Origin: Engraulis encrasicolus
Taxonomy: Eukaryota > Chordata > Actinopteri > Clupeiformes > Engraulidae
DNA: 64,000 nt
Direction: 5' to 3'
NCBI RefSeq assembly: GCF_034702125.1
Contig: NC_085861.1
Span: 47,514,722-47,578,721, forward strand
Shown here: in pieces, positions 13,221 through 27,514 of the stretch
Layout of the letters: each line of letters opens with the position of its first letter
Numbering within the stretch: position 1 is the first letter of the stretch
Made by a program: the position numbers and the translations under genes
Notes under the pieces: model-generated
Seen by the model: only the letters and a program-made list of their open reading frames with translations
The model's database searches: none
Told to the model about the DNA's origin: nothing

Positions 13221-13458
13221 CGTTTCTCGATTCTTGCCTTTGCTAACCGTCTTAAGTCGGTCTTGAGTTGGTCGTAAGTTGCTCTTGAGTTGGTCTTAAG
13301 TTGGTCTTAAGTTGGTCTTTAGACGCAAGACCAACTTAAGAACAACTTAAGAACAACTTAAGAACAACTTGAGACCAACTCAAGACCTTGGTTACAACGT
13401 TGGTCTTAAGAACGAACAAAATGGCTAACGTTGTTAGCAAAGGCACTGTCGAGAAACG
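13221..13458. mobile_element. Foldback element built from an inverted 11-12-bp minisatellite
   Basis: Ends CGTTTCTCGA and, reversed, CGTTTCTCGACAG, each followed by TTTGCTAAC. The left arm is a minisatellite of TTGGTCTTAAG-like units. The right arm carries the same units inverted (CTTAAGAACAA). The result is one long imperfect hairpin. Confidence 0.75.
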
Positions 13459-13572
13459 ACCCCCTGGTCTGCTCATCCTTATGGGACGCAGCTGTCTGGA
13501 GGTCTGGCTGCTCAGCAGAGTTAGTGGGATACACTGGGGAAACAAGAGATAAGATATGGCCACCTGGACACA

Positions 13573-13843
13573 CACACACACGCTCTCTCTCTCATAAGCT
13601 CTCTTTCTCCTTCTTTTTTCGTTTTCTTTGTCCTTAACATGTTCTCTTTCTTGCCTCTCTGTCTGTCTGTCTCTCTCTTTCTCTTTCTCTCTGTGTCTAT
13701 CTTTCTCTCATACACTCGTTCTCCTTATTTTTCATTTTCTTTCTACATGTCCTTACGTCTCTTGTTCTTTTTCTTTCAGCCTCTCTCTGTCAAATCATTC
13801 TTTCTGTCTTTGTCTGTCTCTCTCTTTCTCTCACCACTCATGC

Positions 13844-13886
<43 letters not shown>

Positions 13887-13935
13887 TATAGAGTCAGAGA
13901 GAGAGAAAGAGAGAGACAGACAGAGACAGAAAGAC
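13573..13935. repeat. CT-rich then GA-rich low-complexity sequence
   Basis: Pyrimidine-rich to about 13835, then pure GA at 13848-13883 and purine-rich to 13935, an inverted arrangement. Confidence 0.9.
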
Positions 13936-15324
13936 ATAGAGAGATGCAGCATCAGCCTTCCCATGGTAAGTCTTCCCCTTTGATCTCCAGATGGAGGCCA
14001 CAGCTCCTAAGGTCAAGACAGAGGGCCTTAAATAGACTTAGCGCAATTGGAGATTCCTTTCGTAATTATAGCCTCCCAAAGTCATGGATTTCAGTTCTCA
14101 AGCTATCAGATATGCAATGATTACACGATCCGCTCTGGAAGGTTGGGCAATCATCGCATATTTTTAAACCAGCATAACTACAGTGTCCGTCTCAAAATGG
14201 GCATTTTGTCCTGGCACGGAGAAGGCCAGCCAGTGATTGTTAAGCTAACGTCATATTAATGAAGGAAGGCAAGCCAAACCGGGAGAGAGGGGAAGAAGAT
14301 GGGCACGATGGAGGCACAGATCTGTTTGTTTATGCGTTTTCATTGTTGGCTATGAGTATGAGAGATTGTGACAATGTCCAGGCCACGATTCATCAGGGTT
14401 GTGTGTTGAATCGATTTCCTGATATAATACTGCTGCTTCTGATTTGATATTGCTGACGGCTACATTTTTTTTCACTCTTGATTACCAAAAAGATGACAAT
14501 GCTGCATGCGTGTGTGCTTGTGTGTGCATGCAAGTGTTCTGAAGCCAATGCAGGGGCACATATAATGAAGGGCCTGGTATTACAGCCTGTAGCCAGTACA
14601 GTCTAACGGGAAGAGATAGCCATCAAATATTCCATCAGTAGAGTGTCTGTAACCGCACTAAGTAAAATGGAGGAGAACAACGTCTCTCAGCAGTTCAGAT
14701 GTTCAATTCTGTTTCCAACTGTAGAGTTGTGCTTCTCAATGCCCCCCCTCCCCACGGGGGCGTTGACAGGCTTATGAAGAGTTCAAGGGGGTGTTGAAGA
14801 TCTTATGATGAGGTCAAGGGGGTGTTTGTTCAAAAAGGGTTGAGTGGTGTAGAGCATCCATAAAAACATCCACAGACATAGTTTTGCTTTTATCTGCCAA
14901 GGCTGGTTTCTTCCATTCAACAGCTTGCCTGTGTTAAGGAGTTGTGGCATTACATTTTAAATCCACTTACCACAGAGGCACAATTAATTAGTCTATGTTT
15001 TGTAAACACGTGACACTTTTCCTTTGCATTTAGTTAATATTTGCTCGCGCCAAGCTCTCAAACCGCTTCGGAAAACTGTGAGAAAAAGAATATTGTTATG
15101 CAACAACAGACTAGGGAGATAGAAACAAACAATGTGGGATCAGCCTGTGCTCAGTGAAAATTTTGAAACATAAACATGGAGGGTAGAGTACCCTATTACC
15201 ATGTTTCATCAACAGCCTTCAAATATAAAATTGAATGATACCATTTCGTTGTTTAGAAAATGAAATTAAAATGCGAATTCAGTATCCAACAAGAACACTG
15301 ATAGCATCTTTACTTATTTAGTTA
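13936..15324. other. Unannotated stretch
   Basis: No gene recognised. A C/G-rich inverted motif near 14740-14830 (AAGGGGGTGTT, repeated) may be an element end. Confidence 0.35.
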
Positions 15325-15530
15325 CTTACTTACTTAACCCCATCATGCCATTCGGCGCATAGGGCAGCAACAAAGTCTCTCCTCTTCGATCTGTCTGTAG
15401 CCAACTTCTCGATGGTCCACCAGCTTTGATGATGCTGCTGGAGCTCCTTCTCAATGGTACGGCGCCATGTCATTTTCGGCCTCCCTTTCTTTATTTTGCC
15501 TTCCGGTGTCCAGTGTAATGCGACTCTTGA
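15325..15530 (-). pseudogene. LINE reverse-transcriptase C-terminal fragment with TAAG tail
   Basis: The minus strand reads MTWRRTIEKELQQHHQSWW, then KLATDRSKRRDFVAAL and CAEWHDG. This has the W-R..V-x-x-D-L, A-x-D-R-x-x-W-R pattern found at the C-terminus of RTE- and related LINE polyproteins. The remnant ends in a short AAGT tail at 15317-15338. About 60 codons remain. Confidence 0.5.
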
Positions 15531-15636
15531 TTACATCTTTACGAGTTGGTTAAAAGAAGCCAAAATCTTGTTCACCTCGCCAAGTGACTTGAGACAATGA
15601 GTGCCAGAGTCAGAGGCCTCAGAAGTAGTGCTCTTG

Positions 15637-17643
<2,007 letters not shown>

Positions 17644-17645
17644 TA

Positions 17646-19092
17646 CAAACCCCAACTCCGATGAAGTTGGGACGTTTGGTAAACAGTGAATAAAATCAAA
17701 ATGCTATCATTTTCAAAACATTCAATCTATTCATTAGATGGAGAATAGTGAAAAGACAACATATTAAGTGTTAAAACCGAGAAAAAATATTGTTTTGGGG
17801 GACATATGTACTCATTTCTAATTTGATAAATCCAACACGTCTCAAAAGAGTTGGGACGGGGATCAGTGAAATTTAGTAAACATCCAAATAAGATAAAACA
17901 ACAAAGAAGAACATTTCAAAATGAATTGTACTGCAGACAATATAGGTGTCCAGGTATAAGATCATCACAGAGAGGCTGAGTCACTCAGAATTAAAGATGC
18001 AAAGGGAATAATTACCATAGTTATTACATACATTTTGAATTCCCTTTGATTTACCACGATTGAGTGTATATAAGACATATTTTTGTTAATAAAATCATTG
18101 TATAGGTTCATGACATCATGAAATATATATTGGCTGTAGTCTCACTCTAATTCCTGGAGTGCTAGAGCTATTGAAAATTTACCATATTAAGAATGCTTAA
18201 TGCATGAACATGATACAGGGGTGTAACATTCTCCTAAGCACCTGAGCTCACTTGAAATAGACCCAGAAGACATGGGAAACTGTCCTTTGCTTACAGAAGT
18301 CAGCAGAAGTTGTAGAAGTCCATTCTTTTTGACAATAATAGAGCATTGCACATCCTGTGCTACAGTAAAAATGGACCATCCAACTTGTGTTAGTGCTAGC
18401 TTCAAAGGTCAGCCTCCATGATGGCATGCGGGTGCAGTAGTGCATTGGTTAAGATGTTCTCACTCATCTGAAGTGTTAAATACAGTGCTGAATGGTATAA
18501 ATGAGTTTTAAACAGCATGAAAAGCCACTCATGCATTATATTTTGAAGGGAGATCTTCGATTACTGCCACATAGTAAGGTCAAATTGCATTCTCTACTAT
18601 GTTTTAACAGTTTGGGCTCCATCATAAGGACCAGCAGGTGTTAAAATGGTGGGGTTTTGGTCAAGACCTGTCACACTGTAAGCACTACAGAAAGGAAAAC
18701 ATTGCAAAACATGACAAATGATACACCCACCATTTAAGCTGGTGAAATCATGTCCAAGATAGGAATTAACACTGTTTTTTATATAAAATCATCTCATCGG
18801 TTAATGTATTTAACTGTTAAGTGTTGTCTTTTGTTTTGCTTTTTAGTCTTCCTCGACATTTGCTGCCATTTATTGTCCCCGTCCCAACTCTTTTGAGACG
18901 TGTTGGATTTATCAAATTAGAAATGAGTACATATGTCCCCCAAAACAATATTTTTTCTCAGTTTTAACACTTAATATGTTGTCTTTTCACTATTCTCCAT
19001 CTAATGAATAGATTGAATGTTTTGAAAATGATATCATTTTGATTTTATTCACTGTTTACCAAACGTCCCAACTTCATCGGAGTTGGGGTTTG
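17646..19092. mobile_element. TA-flanked element with about 217-bp terminal inverted repeats
   Basis: TA at 17644-17645 and 19093-19094. The ends CAAACCCCAACTCC are part of inverted repeats 17646-17863 and 18877-19092, nearly identical over their whole length. The 1.0-kb interior has no transposase frame. The TA target suggests the Tc1/mariner group, but the superfamily is not proven. Confidence 0.85.
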
Positions 19093-19094
19093 TA

Positions 19095-19792
19095 GATCGA
19101 ACTGGTGCGAGCTCATCGTCTCGTGCATATTTGTGGCCAACTTTAAATGCGCTGTATTTAATACCACCCACATCATGACAACAAGTTCTCCCTCACGTGC
19201 TTCGTCAACATCAACTGCTTGCAACAAAGTCAAATAAGCTTAGTGCATACAAGCAGAATACATGTCGAGCGCAAACATTAACAATTGGGTAAAATCAATC
19301 AGAAGCACATTTCACTCCTCCCATCAATAATCATTTCTCAATGAAGCCATTCCAGACCCTGTGCATGGATGAAATTAATACAAAAGGCCAGGGAGTTTGT
19401 CTGCTTCCTCAGATGATCACCACATAATGTGCCTGAGCTGCTGCTTACCATAGTTTGTTAATGTCTGGTACACCGATAGAAATTCATCCACGATGGCAGA
19501 CTGTAATCTAGCATGTAATTAACAATGCAATTGATGGCAGTGATTATTAAGGTCTGATATACCAGCATCCCTAAATCATGTTTTAATAGTAAAAAAATGA
19601 TGCATGAGTCATTGTGTGTTTAAAATTAATGCATAGGGTAGTTTGTGGTAATTCATATATTTACTAATCAGCAACATTTTGTGGTAGTACTGCCAACAAA
19701 TCAAATAAAAACTCATCAGAAGCCTGACAATTCTACTTTTGCTGACCTTTCTGGCTTGCCATGGCTTAGCTCCTATATGCTGTTAAGTGCCT
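19095..19792. other. Unannotated stretch
   Basis: No gene or element recognised. Confidence 0.4.
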
Positions 19793-19800
19793 GTGCCATG

Positions 19801-19926
19801 CTGGAGAAGACTGGGGGAGAAATAGGGCCCGGGTAATCTTTTTCTTTTTTTCTGAAAATAGGGGCCCACGAGGGTGCGGGGCCCACCGGGAAATGCCCGC
19901 TATGCCAGATGGCCAGTCTATCCCTG
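19801..19926. mobile_element. hAT-like miniature element (copy 1)
   Basis: A perfect 8-bp duplication GTGCCATG (19793-19800 and 19927-19934) flanks 126 bp that share the blocks GAAATAGGGCCCGGG and ATGCCCGCTATGCCAGATGG with the copy at 30809. Confidence 0.82.
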
Positions 19927-19934
19927 GTGCCATG

Positions 19935-21712
19935 CCAGTACCAGGCTATGATGGATGAGCATAGGAGATATATAATGACTGCTGCGGTCTGGACTACAAG
20001 TGGGTCAGCAACTCAGCTCTCTTGGCAGGCAAGCCCATACTCTTCCAGTCTCCCCAGGAAACGCAGTCTTTTTAAAGATGAGTTGATGTTGAGCTAGCAC
20101 TTCGCTGTCCTAAGTGGAGCGGCCTCTTTATACTGTAAGGGCCGGGATGTACTTGGTGTGTATGACTTCACTTAACTTACGAGCGCAATTGTGTGCGAAC
20201 AAGTGCATACACTTGCAGGAGATCTATCCGAGCACTACATGGTACTGAAGGTATCGTGTAAGGGGCAGATAGCCAAAGGGGCTCTCATTAATAGGCTATT
20301 TCCCACCATTGTTAGACTCTACCACGCAACTCAACACGCAAGTTCAGAAGATCACCCCCTGCGGTTGTGTCAATATTGCACCGTGCGCCGTGTGTTCCTC
20401 AACATCAGAGCAGTAGTCATTTTGGTTTTGGAAACATGCGACCATAATGACCCTCACTCCAGTTGACACCTTGACATGTGACTCCATTGTCATGTGGGGA
20501 GGGGTGTGGTGTCTGAGCTGTCACATTTGTCCAATGTCAGACTCAGACTTCCTACAAGAGGAAGAGTCATTATTTTGTTAACAACCAGAACTGTTATTAA
20601 TCAGTAGGATATTGGTTTGAAAATTCATTTCCAGAGCAATCTAGTGAGTGGTGTTCCACTGCTATGGCCACAAAGGTCTTTGTTTTCAAGATTTTCAGGT
20701 TTTTCCTAACCTCATTTTCCAGTGTTCCTGTTATTATTAATTCTCTTTTCCTTTGGATGTGGAACTGTATAGACTTGGGCTCATCTTGATGGGTCTTTTT
20801 TTATCCTGGGAAACTGTTTCCAAACCAAAGACACACTGTGTACCTTTTGAAAGCTTTTGATGGGATATGTCAAATTCACCATATTGGAGAGGAACAGATT
20901 GGCATATGTACAAACCAATTGCTAATGTCTGAGATGTACTACTTGGAAATTAAGCTCGTCATTTAGTATTTTCCATTTATGGCGATGTCAACCTTTTTCT
21001 AGTGTACATTCAGCAAAAATGGATGTACAAAGTGGCAATAATTGTAGTTTTTCAGTAATATCCTTGATCCGTTTACTTATCCAATAAAAATGTCTTTAAA
21101 AGCCTCTCTTTCTCTGATCCCAATGGAGATGTTTTTGCCCATAAATCTGTTACTGTATTACCCAATCCCAGCCTTTTTTTGCTTTCCTGGTAATTTATGT
21201 TTGAGTGCCGTCTCTCATCTCTCATCTTCTTGTTTTTATCTAAATCCATCTATGATTTGCCTTTCCCCCCGGCATTCTGGCAGTTCGGGAGTTGTCAACA
21301 CATACAGCTGTGCTTCTGTACATTTTCATCTTTTATTTTGTTTGCAAAGAGACACACACACACTCACGCGCGCACATACAGACACACAAGCAAGCATGTA
21401 CGCACACACCGTACATACACACTGTCACACAGGTTTACAATAAGGGTACATGAACGATATTGGAATTATGTTTTCACACATAGGCCCTATTATATCTCTA
21501 CCCTACACAGTCCTATCTCATCCCTTGGCCTTGTCTTTTCACACATTTTTACAGCTCCCTCAACTCTTTCTGACATGTGTACAAGCCAATCCTCCTCTCA
21601 AAACATTCAACTCTTCTGGTTGCATCGAGACCTGCCGTCCGCTAATCCAGTGCTGAGTGGCGGCTATGATGATCATTCAGGGCTGCGTTTCCCAAAGATA
21701 TTTAAGCAAGAC
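19935..21712. other. Unannotated stretch with a CA-rich tract
   Basis: CA-rich at 21353-21430. Otherwise no repeat, exon or RNA gene recognised. Confidence 0.4.
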
Positions 21713-21715
21713 TAA

Positions 21716-22244
21716 GGGCCTTTCCCATTACTAATCTCCACCCCTACCCCTTTGCCTTCCTCTTGCCCCTCGTGCTTTCAAACAAAGCCGCAAGGTGTAG
21801 GGCTTGAAACGCAACCCCTATGGATTGGGATGCCCCTTCAACAATCACGGAATGACACTCACAGCTGTCACTAATTCTATGCATTAGATTGACGTTAATA
21901 GCGATTGTTTTCATGTGCGTTTCACGGAGAAAAGGGCCATAAAACATTAGGACAATGTTAAACTTAGTGCAATGGAATAATTATTACCACTTTAAAACCG
22001 TCAATTGCGGCGAAAATACTGAAACTTGTGTGCTGTTGTGGGCGCCGCGGCTTGCCGCCGATTTTTAAATGAATTCGCAATGCATTCAGGGAAACCTGTC
22101 GTCGCCCTCCGTTGCGGAGTCTGGTGTTGGAAAATCTCCCCGCTGTCTGAACGTGAATCGGGATGCCACTACCCCTACACGTGGACGCGCAAAACGGAGG
22201 CAAAGGGGTTCGCGTAGGGCTAAGGGGTGTAATGGGATTCACCC
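21716..22244. mobile_element. TAA-flanked miniature element, PIF/Harbinger-like
   Basis: TAA at 21713-21715 and 22245-22247 flanks imperfect ends GGGCCTTTCCCATTAC and GTAATGGGATTCACCC. A 3-bp TWA target fits PIF/Harbinger. No frame. Confidence 0.65.
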
Positions 22245-22247
22245 TAA

Positions 22248-22648
22248 GTACTTAAGTATGAGGTGCCTCTTGGACTACATCATTTAATATTTAATAAATA
22301 GGGCCTATAATAATTTTATAGACCTACATACATTATTGTTTTCTTAACATGCAATAAAATACTGGCGCAAAGTGCAGGTGTGAGGTAAAATAGTGTAGGT
22401 ATGACATTTCTATGATGATGTGAGACCTATTTCTGATATATTGTCAATGGGACATATTGTGCAGCTCTACCCATCACCCTATCTGCATATAGGACTTAAG
22501 CTATGTGTGGTGTAATAACGTGACAGTGCTCAGGTGTACGAATCTAATGTTGACTCTGTGTGGTGTATCCCAGAGAGAGAGGTTAGCATTACCTTACCAA
22601 TTTAATCATTTTAGTAATGTAAGCACCTTTATTTGCTTACTTAACAGG
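22248..22648. other. Unannotated stretch
   Basis: AT-rich and featureless. It ends at the TACAG target duplication of the LTR element. Confidence 0.4.
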
Positions 22649-22653
22649 TACAG

Positions 22654-23019
22654 TGTGACAAATGAAGAGGCAGGACCCAAGTGCGACTCCGGTGCACTTC
22701 AGTGACTTTACTTCAAAAACCAGAGAACAAACAAAACTGCACCACGAGGGGTGAAACAGAAAATACACACAGCAGACAGCTAAATAGGACTGTGGAAGAA
22801 ATAAGCTTGCACACACAGAGTCCAACAGAAATGCTGCAACAATCCACGAACAAAGAAGGAAGTGAGAGTCTTTAAAGTCTCTGGTACAGGTGTGGGTAAT
22901 TGGTGAATGGTGCTGATGAGGTGCTAATTGAAGGTACTTGGCCAGTGATTAGTTGCTTGTTGACCAATTAGTACACTGGCGACATTGATCTTTGAGGAGG
23001 AGGTTCGCAGGATGTTACA
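22654..23019 (-). repeat. 3' LTR of the chromovirus
   Basis: 366 bp, intact. In the sense (minus) direction it runs from 23019 to 22654, starting TGTAACATCC and ending TTTGTCACA. Confidence 0.95.
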
Positions 23020-26000
23020 GTACCCCCCCCCCCCTGAGGCACGGCTCCAGCCGTGTGATGCTGCCGGGCCGGGGGGCGGCCCCTGGGTCGAGGAGCCGGC
23101 CGATCAGGAAAAGCGCGATGGAAATCCCTGACGAGAGAGGGATCAAGGATGTCTCGAGCAAAGACCCAGCTCCTCTCCTCGGGACCGTACCCCTCCCAGT
23201 CCACCAGATACTGGATGCGTCCCCCTCGGCGCCTGGAGTTCAGTAGGGCATGGACCCGGTAGGCTGGGGTCCCATCAACGTCCAGTGCCGGGGGTGGTGC
23301 ATCAGTGGGGGACGCCTCCGCCAGTGGACCAGGAATCACCGGCCTGAGGAGAGAGACATGAAAAGTAGGTGAGATACGATAGTGAGCAGGAAGAGCTAAA
23401 GTGACTGCAGTGGGGTTCACCCTCCGCAGAACCCTGAACGGGCCCACAAACCGCGGGCTCAACTTGCGGCAGGGCAGACGGAGACGGAGGTCCCTGGTGG
23501 AAAGCCACACACGGTCCCCTGGCTGATATTCAGGTGCATCTCTCCGGCGGCGGTCTGCAGCTGACTTTTGGCGACGAATAGCACGGCCAATTTGGACATG
23601 AGTGTCTTCCCATACCCGCTCCGCCCGTCGGAACCAGTCATCCACTGCTTGGACTTCCGTCGAGCTAGGGATCCATGGACAGAGTGGTGGTTGGAACCCC
23701 AGCACACACTGAAATGGTGAGATGCCAGTGGAGGCTTGGCGAAGAGAATTCTGGGCGTATTCAGCCCAAGGCAGGAACCTGGCCCAGTCGTGCTGTCGGC
23801 GGTGGCAGTGTGCACGCAGAAATCTTCCCACCTCTTGGATGGACCTCTCCGCCTGGCCATTTGACTCGGGATGATATCCGGATGTGAGGCTGACGTTCAC
23901 CCCCAGCCGATCAAGGAAGGCCCGCCACACTCTTGACGTGAATTGGGGCCCCCGGTCCGAGACAATGTCTTCTGGGAGGCCATAGTTCCGGAACACATAG
24001 TGGAACAGCGTCTCTGCAACCTGGAAGGCAGTTGGCAGAGCAGTGAAGGGGATTAATTTACAGAACTTAGAGAAACGGTCAATAACCACCAGTATTACCG
24101 TATGCCCTTCAGAGACTGGGAGATCAGTGATGAAGTCCACCGCCAGATGAGTCCATGGACGTTGCGGGACTGGAAGGGGATGCAGTTTTCCTGCTGGGAG
24201 TTGGCGAGGAGACTTGGTGGTAGCGCAGGTGGAACAGGACATAACAAATCGTTTCACCTCCGCAGCCAGGCCGGGCCACCAGTACTTGTTTTCAACGAGC
24301 TACTGGTTGCGCAGAATGCCGGGGTGCCCAGAAGAGAGACAAACGTGCGACCATGTGATGACCCGAGCACGTAGCCTTGATGGTACATACGTCTTCCCTG
24401 GAGGGCAGGTGTTTGGAGCTGGCTCTCTCCTGGTTTCGCGCTGGATGTCGGCGTCCAGATCCCAGACGACAGGGGCCAGGATGGAGGACTCGGGAATGAT
24501 GGGATGGACCTCTGGAGTGATGTCATCAGGATCATGGCTCCGGGACAGGGCGTCAGCCTTGGTATTCTTCGACCCCGGACGGTAAGTAATGGAGAAGTGA
24601 AACCGGGAGAAGAATAGTGTCCATCTTGCCTGCCGTGGGTTCAACCTCTTTGCAGCTCTGATGTATTCCAGGTTGCGGTGGTCTGTCAGCACCAGAAACG
24701 GCTGTTGGGCCCCCTCTAGCCAATGTCTCCATTCCTCCATCGCCAACTTGACCGCCAGCAACTCTCTATTGCCCACGTCGTAATTCCTCTCTGCTGGGGT
24801 CAGTTTTCGGGAGAAGAACGCACATGGGTGCAGCTTAGGCGGCTCTCCGAGCCGTTGGGACAGCACGGCTCCTACCCCTGTGTCTGAGGCGTCCACCTCC
24901 AGGATGAACTGTTTCCCAGGGTCCGGAAGTTTCAGAATGCGGGCCGTGGTGAAACGTTTTTTCAGCTCCTGGAGTGCTTGGTGAGCCTCAGGTGTCCAAT
25001 GCAGTGTGCGTGGCTTGCCATGGAGGAGTGCAGAGAGAGGGGCGGCAATGGAGCTGAAGCCACGGATGAAGCGGCGGTAAAAGTTGGCGAAGCCTAGGAA
25101 GCGCTGCAGCTGCTTCACCGTTTGGGGAACCGCCCAGTCAGTCACTGCCTTGATCTTGTCCCGTTCCATTTGCACTCCCTCTGGCCCGATGATGTAGCCA
25201 AGGAACGATATGGAGGTCTGGTGGAAGACGCATTTTTCTGCCTTGGCATAGAGCTGGTGTTCGGCCAGGCGAGACAGCACCTGGCGGACATGAGAGACAT
25301 GCTGGGCAAGGGTGGACGAATGGATTAAAATATCGTCGATGTAAGTAATTACACTTTTCCCCAGCAAATCCCGGAAGATGTCGTTCATGAACGCCTGAAA
25401 CACTGATGGGGCATTGGCGAGCCCGTATGGCATCACAAGGTACTCGAAGTGGCCCACCGAGGTGCTGAATGCGGTCTTCCACTCATCGCCTTCCCTGACT
25501 CTGACCAGGTTGTAGGCGCTGCGTAGGTCCAGTTTCGTGAAGTACCGGGATCCACGGAGCTGCTCGATAGCACTGGGTACCAGCGGGAGTGGGTACCGAT
25601 ACTTCACTGTCCTCTCGTTCAGGCCACGGTAATCTATGCAGGGGCGCAGACCACCATCCTTCTTCTCCACAAAGAAGAATCCGGCAGAGGCTGGAGAGGT
25701 AGATGGGCGGATGTACCCCTGCTGTAGGGCCTCCTGAATGTACTCTTCCATGGCACGCGTCTCAGGGAGAGAGAGAGGATAGACACCGCTACGAGGGGGT
25801 GAGGCACCCGGCAACAGGTCAATAGCGCAGTCCCACGGCCGATGTGGAGGGAGGCATGTGGCTTGGGCCTTGCTGAAGACAATGCCCAGGTCTTCGTAAT
25901 CTTCTGGGATCTTGGAGGTAAGTATTGCCTCTGGACTCTCGATCGAGGTAGAAGCACATGACATGGAAGGGGCATGGTCAAGGCATCGGGTAGACCAAGT

Positions 26001-27356
26001 GACGATCTCTCTCTCCTTCCAGTTGAATTCAGGGTTGTGAAGAGCCAGCCAGGGGAACCCAAGGATCAAGTGGTGATGTGCGGAGGGGAGAACAAGGAGT
26101 TGGAGCTGCTCTGTGTGGTGACGAGGGGCCACAAGCTGCACTGGGACCGTCTGGTGGGTGATGGATCCATCGCCAATGGGCCTTCCATCCAGGGCATGCA
26201 CAGAGATGGGTACATCGAGACGTTGCGTGCGGATGTTCAGCCGACTGACCAGTGCCTGGGAGATGAAGTTTCCAGCTGCGCCCGAGTCAACCAGAGCTGA
26301 AACAGAGGAAGGGCAACCACCAGTACACAATTCTACTGGAATATTGCAGACATTGACCGCAAAGGTAGATGGAGAGACACATACCTTTGAACGGTCTGCT
26401 GCTGGTTGCCGCCCTCTGGGGTTGCCAGGTTTGAATGGGCAGGTGAGTAACTGGTGATCCCCTTCTCCACAGTATAGGCAGCGCCCTTCGCGGATTCGGA
26501 GTCGGCGCTCTGCTGGGGTTAGACGAGTAGAACCAAGCTGCATCGGTTCTGGATCAGGCACGGCAACCGGATCGGAAGTGGTCACAAGTGAACTTTGGCG
26601 TCCGTAGAGCAGGTTGTCCAAGCGGATGGCGAGCGTGATGAGGGCATCGAGTGAGAGGGCGTCATCCCTGCAGGCCAACTCAGTTTGTAGTTCGGTTCTC
26701 AACCCCCGGCGGAAGACGGTGATCAACGCTGAATCATTCCAGCCACTCTCTGCAGCCAAAGTGCGGAAGCTGATAGCATAGTCTGCTGCAGGGCGTGACC
26801 CCTGTCGTAGCCGGAGGAGCTGCTCACCCTTCTCTCTTCCCTCCCGGGGCTGGTCGAAAACCGCTCGGAAAGCGGACAGGAACTTTTCGTAAGTGGACAC
26901 TGCTTCTCCGCCCTGCTCCCACACTGCTGTTGCCCATTGCAGTGCCCGTCCTTTCAGCCTGGAGATAATGGTGGCTATCTTCACTGAATCTGTGAGTGTT
27001 GGGCGGTAGGCAAAGTACAGGGAGCATTGCAGCAGGAACCCTTTACTGGCCGTCGGGGAGCCATCATACGGATCAGGCAGACGTACCGGGCCATCATGAT
27101 GAGGGCAGCGCGCCGTGTTGGTGGCTTCTGCTGGGGTTGGTTGAACCACTTGTGCTGGCGCTGGAGTGGGCATCTGTTGCTTGAGGTGGTCCACAATTTC
27201 TTGAACAGAGGTTCCCAGTCGGGCCAATTCCTGACGATTTTCATTCACCACGGCGCGGAGGTCTAGCACTGGCACAGGAGCTGGTCTGGATGATGGTACC
27301 GGAGCTGTAGTCCCTGCAGAGGTGTTAGCAAGGGGTTGGTTGGTCGCTGGGTCCAT
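22968..27356 (-). pseudogene. gag-pol: Chromovirus gag-pol polyprotein with one in-frame stop
   Basis: Start: ATG at 27356-27354, 18 bases after the LTR. The frame stays open upstream only because it reads through the LTR. Gag ends in a CCHC knuckle, CLYCGEGDHQLLTC (residues about 292-305). Then come the protease DSGA (about 356), the RT catalytic box YIDD (about 671), RNase H starting LEVDASD (about 819), an HHCC zinc domain, the integrase D-D-E core (HLAVDF about 1072, VSDRG about 1132, ESNGQAER about 1168), and a C-terminal chromodomain with YLVDWEGYG (about 1365-1400). A TAG at 24302-24300 (codon 1019) interrupts the HHCC domain. The frame then continues unshifted to 22968, about 50 bases into the 3' LTR. 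No gag/pol frameshift is needed, so both are one polyprotein. Confidence 0.93.
23023..23034 (-). other. Polypurine tract
   Basis: Twelve consecutive G on the sense strand, four bases upstream of the 3' LTR. This is the expected plus-strand primer position. It also codes for the Gly run near the end of pol. Confidence 0.8.
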
Positions 27357-27362
27357 AGTTTG

Positions 27363-27372
27363 GTGGATTGTT
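27363..27372 (-). other. Putative self-priming primer-binding site
   Basis: The sense strand reads AACAATCCAC one base after the 5' LTR. No TGG-type tRNA-binding site is visible. The same 10-mer occurs antisense in each LTR (22838-22847 and 28395-28404), so the RNA leader can fold back onto it, as known for Tf1-group chromoviruses. Confidence 0.6.
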
Positions 27373-27514
27373 CTGTGACAAATGAAGAGGCAGGACCCAA
27401 GTGCGACTCCGGTGCACTTCAGTGACTTTACTTCAAAAACCAGAGAACAAACAAAACTGCACCACGAGGGGTGAAACAGAAAATACACAGCTAAATAGGA
27501 CTGTGGAAGAAATA

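Noticed and set aside
22992..27266. Plus-strand frames across the chromovirus
   Set aside because: Antisense shadows of the minus-strand gag-pol, without domain motifs.
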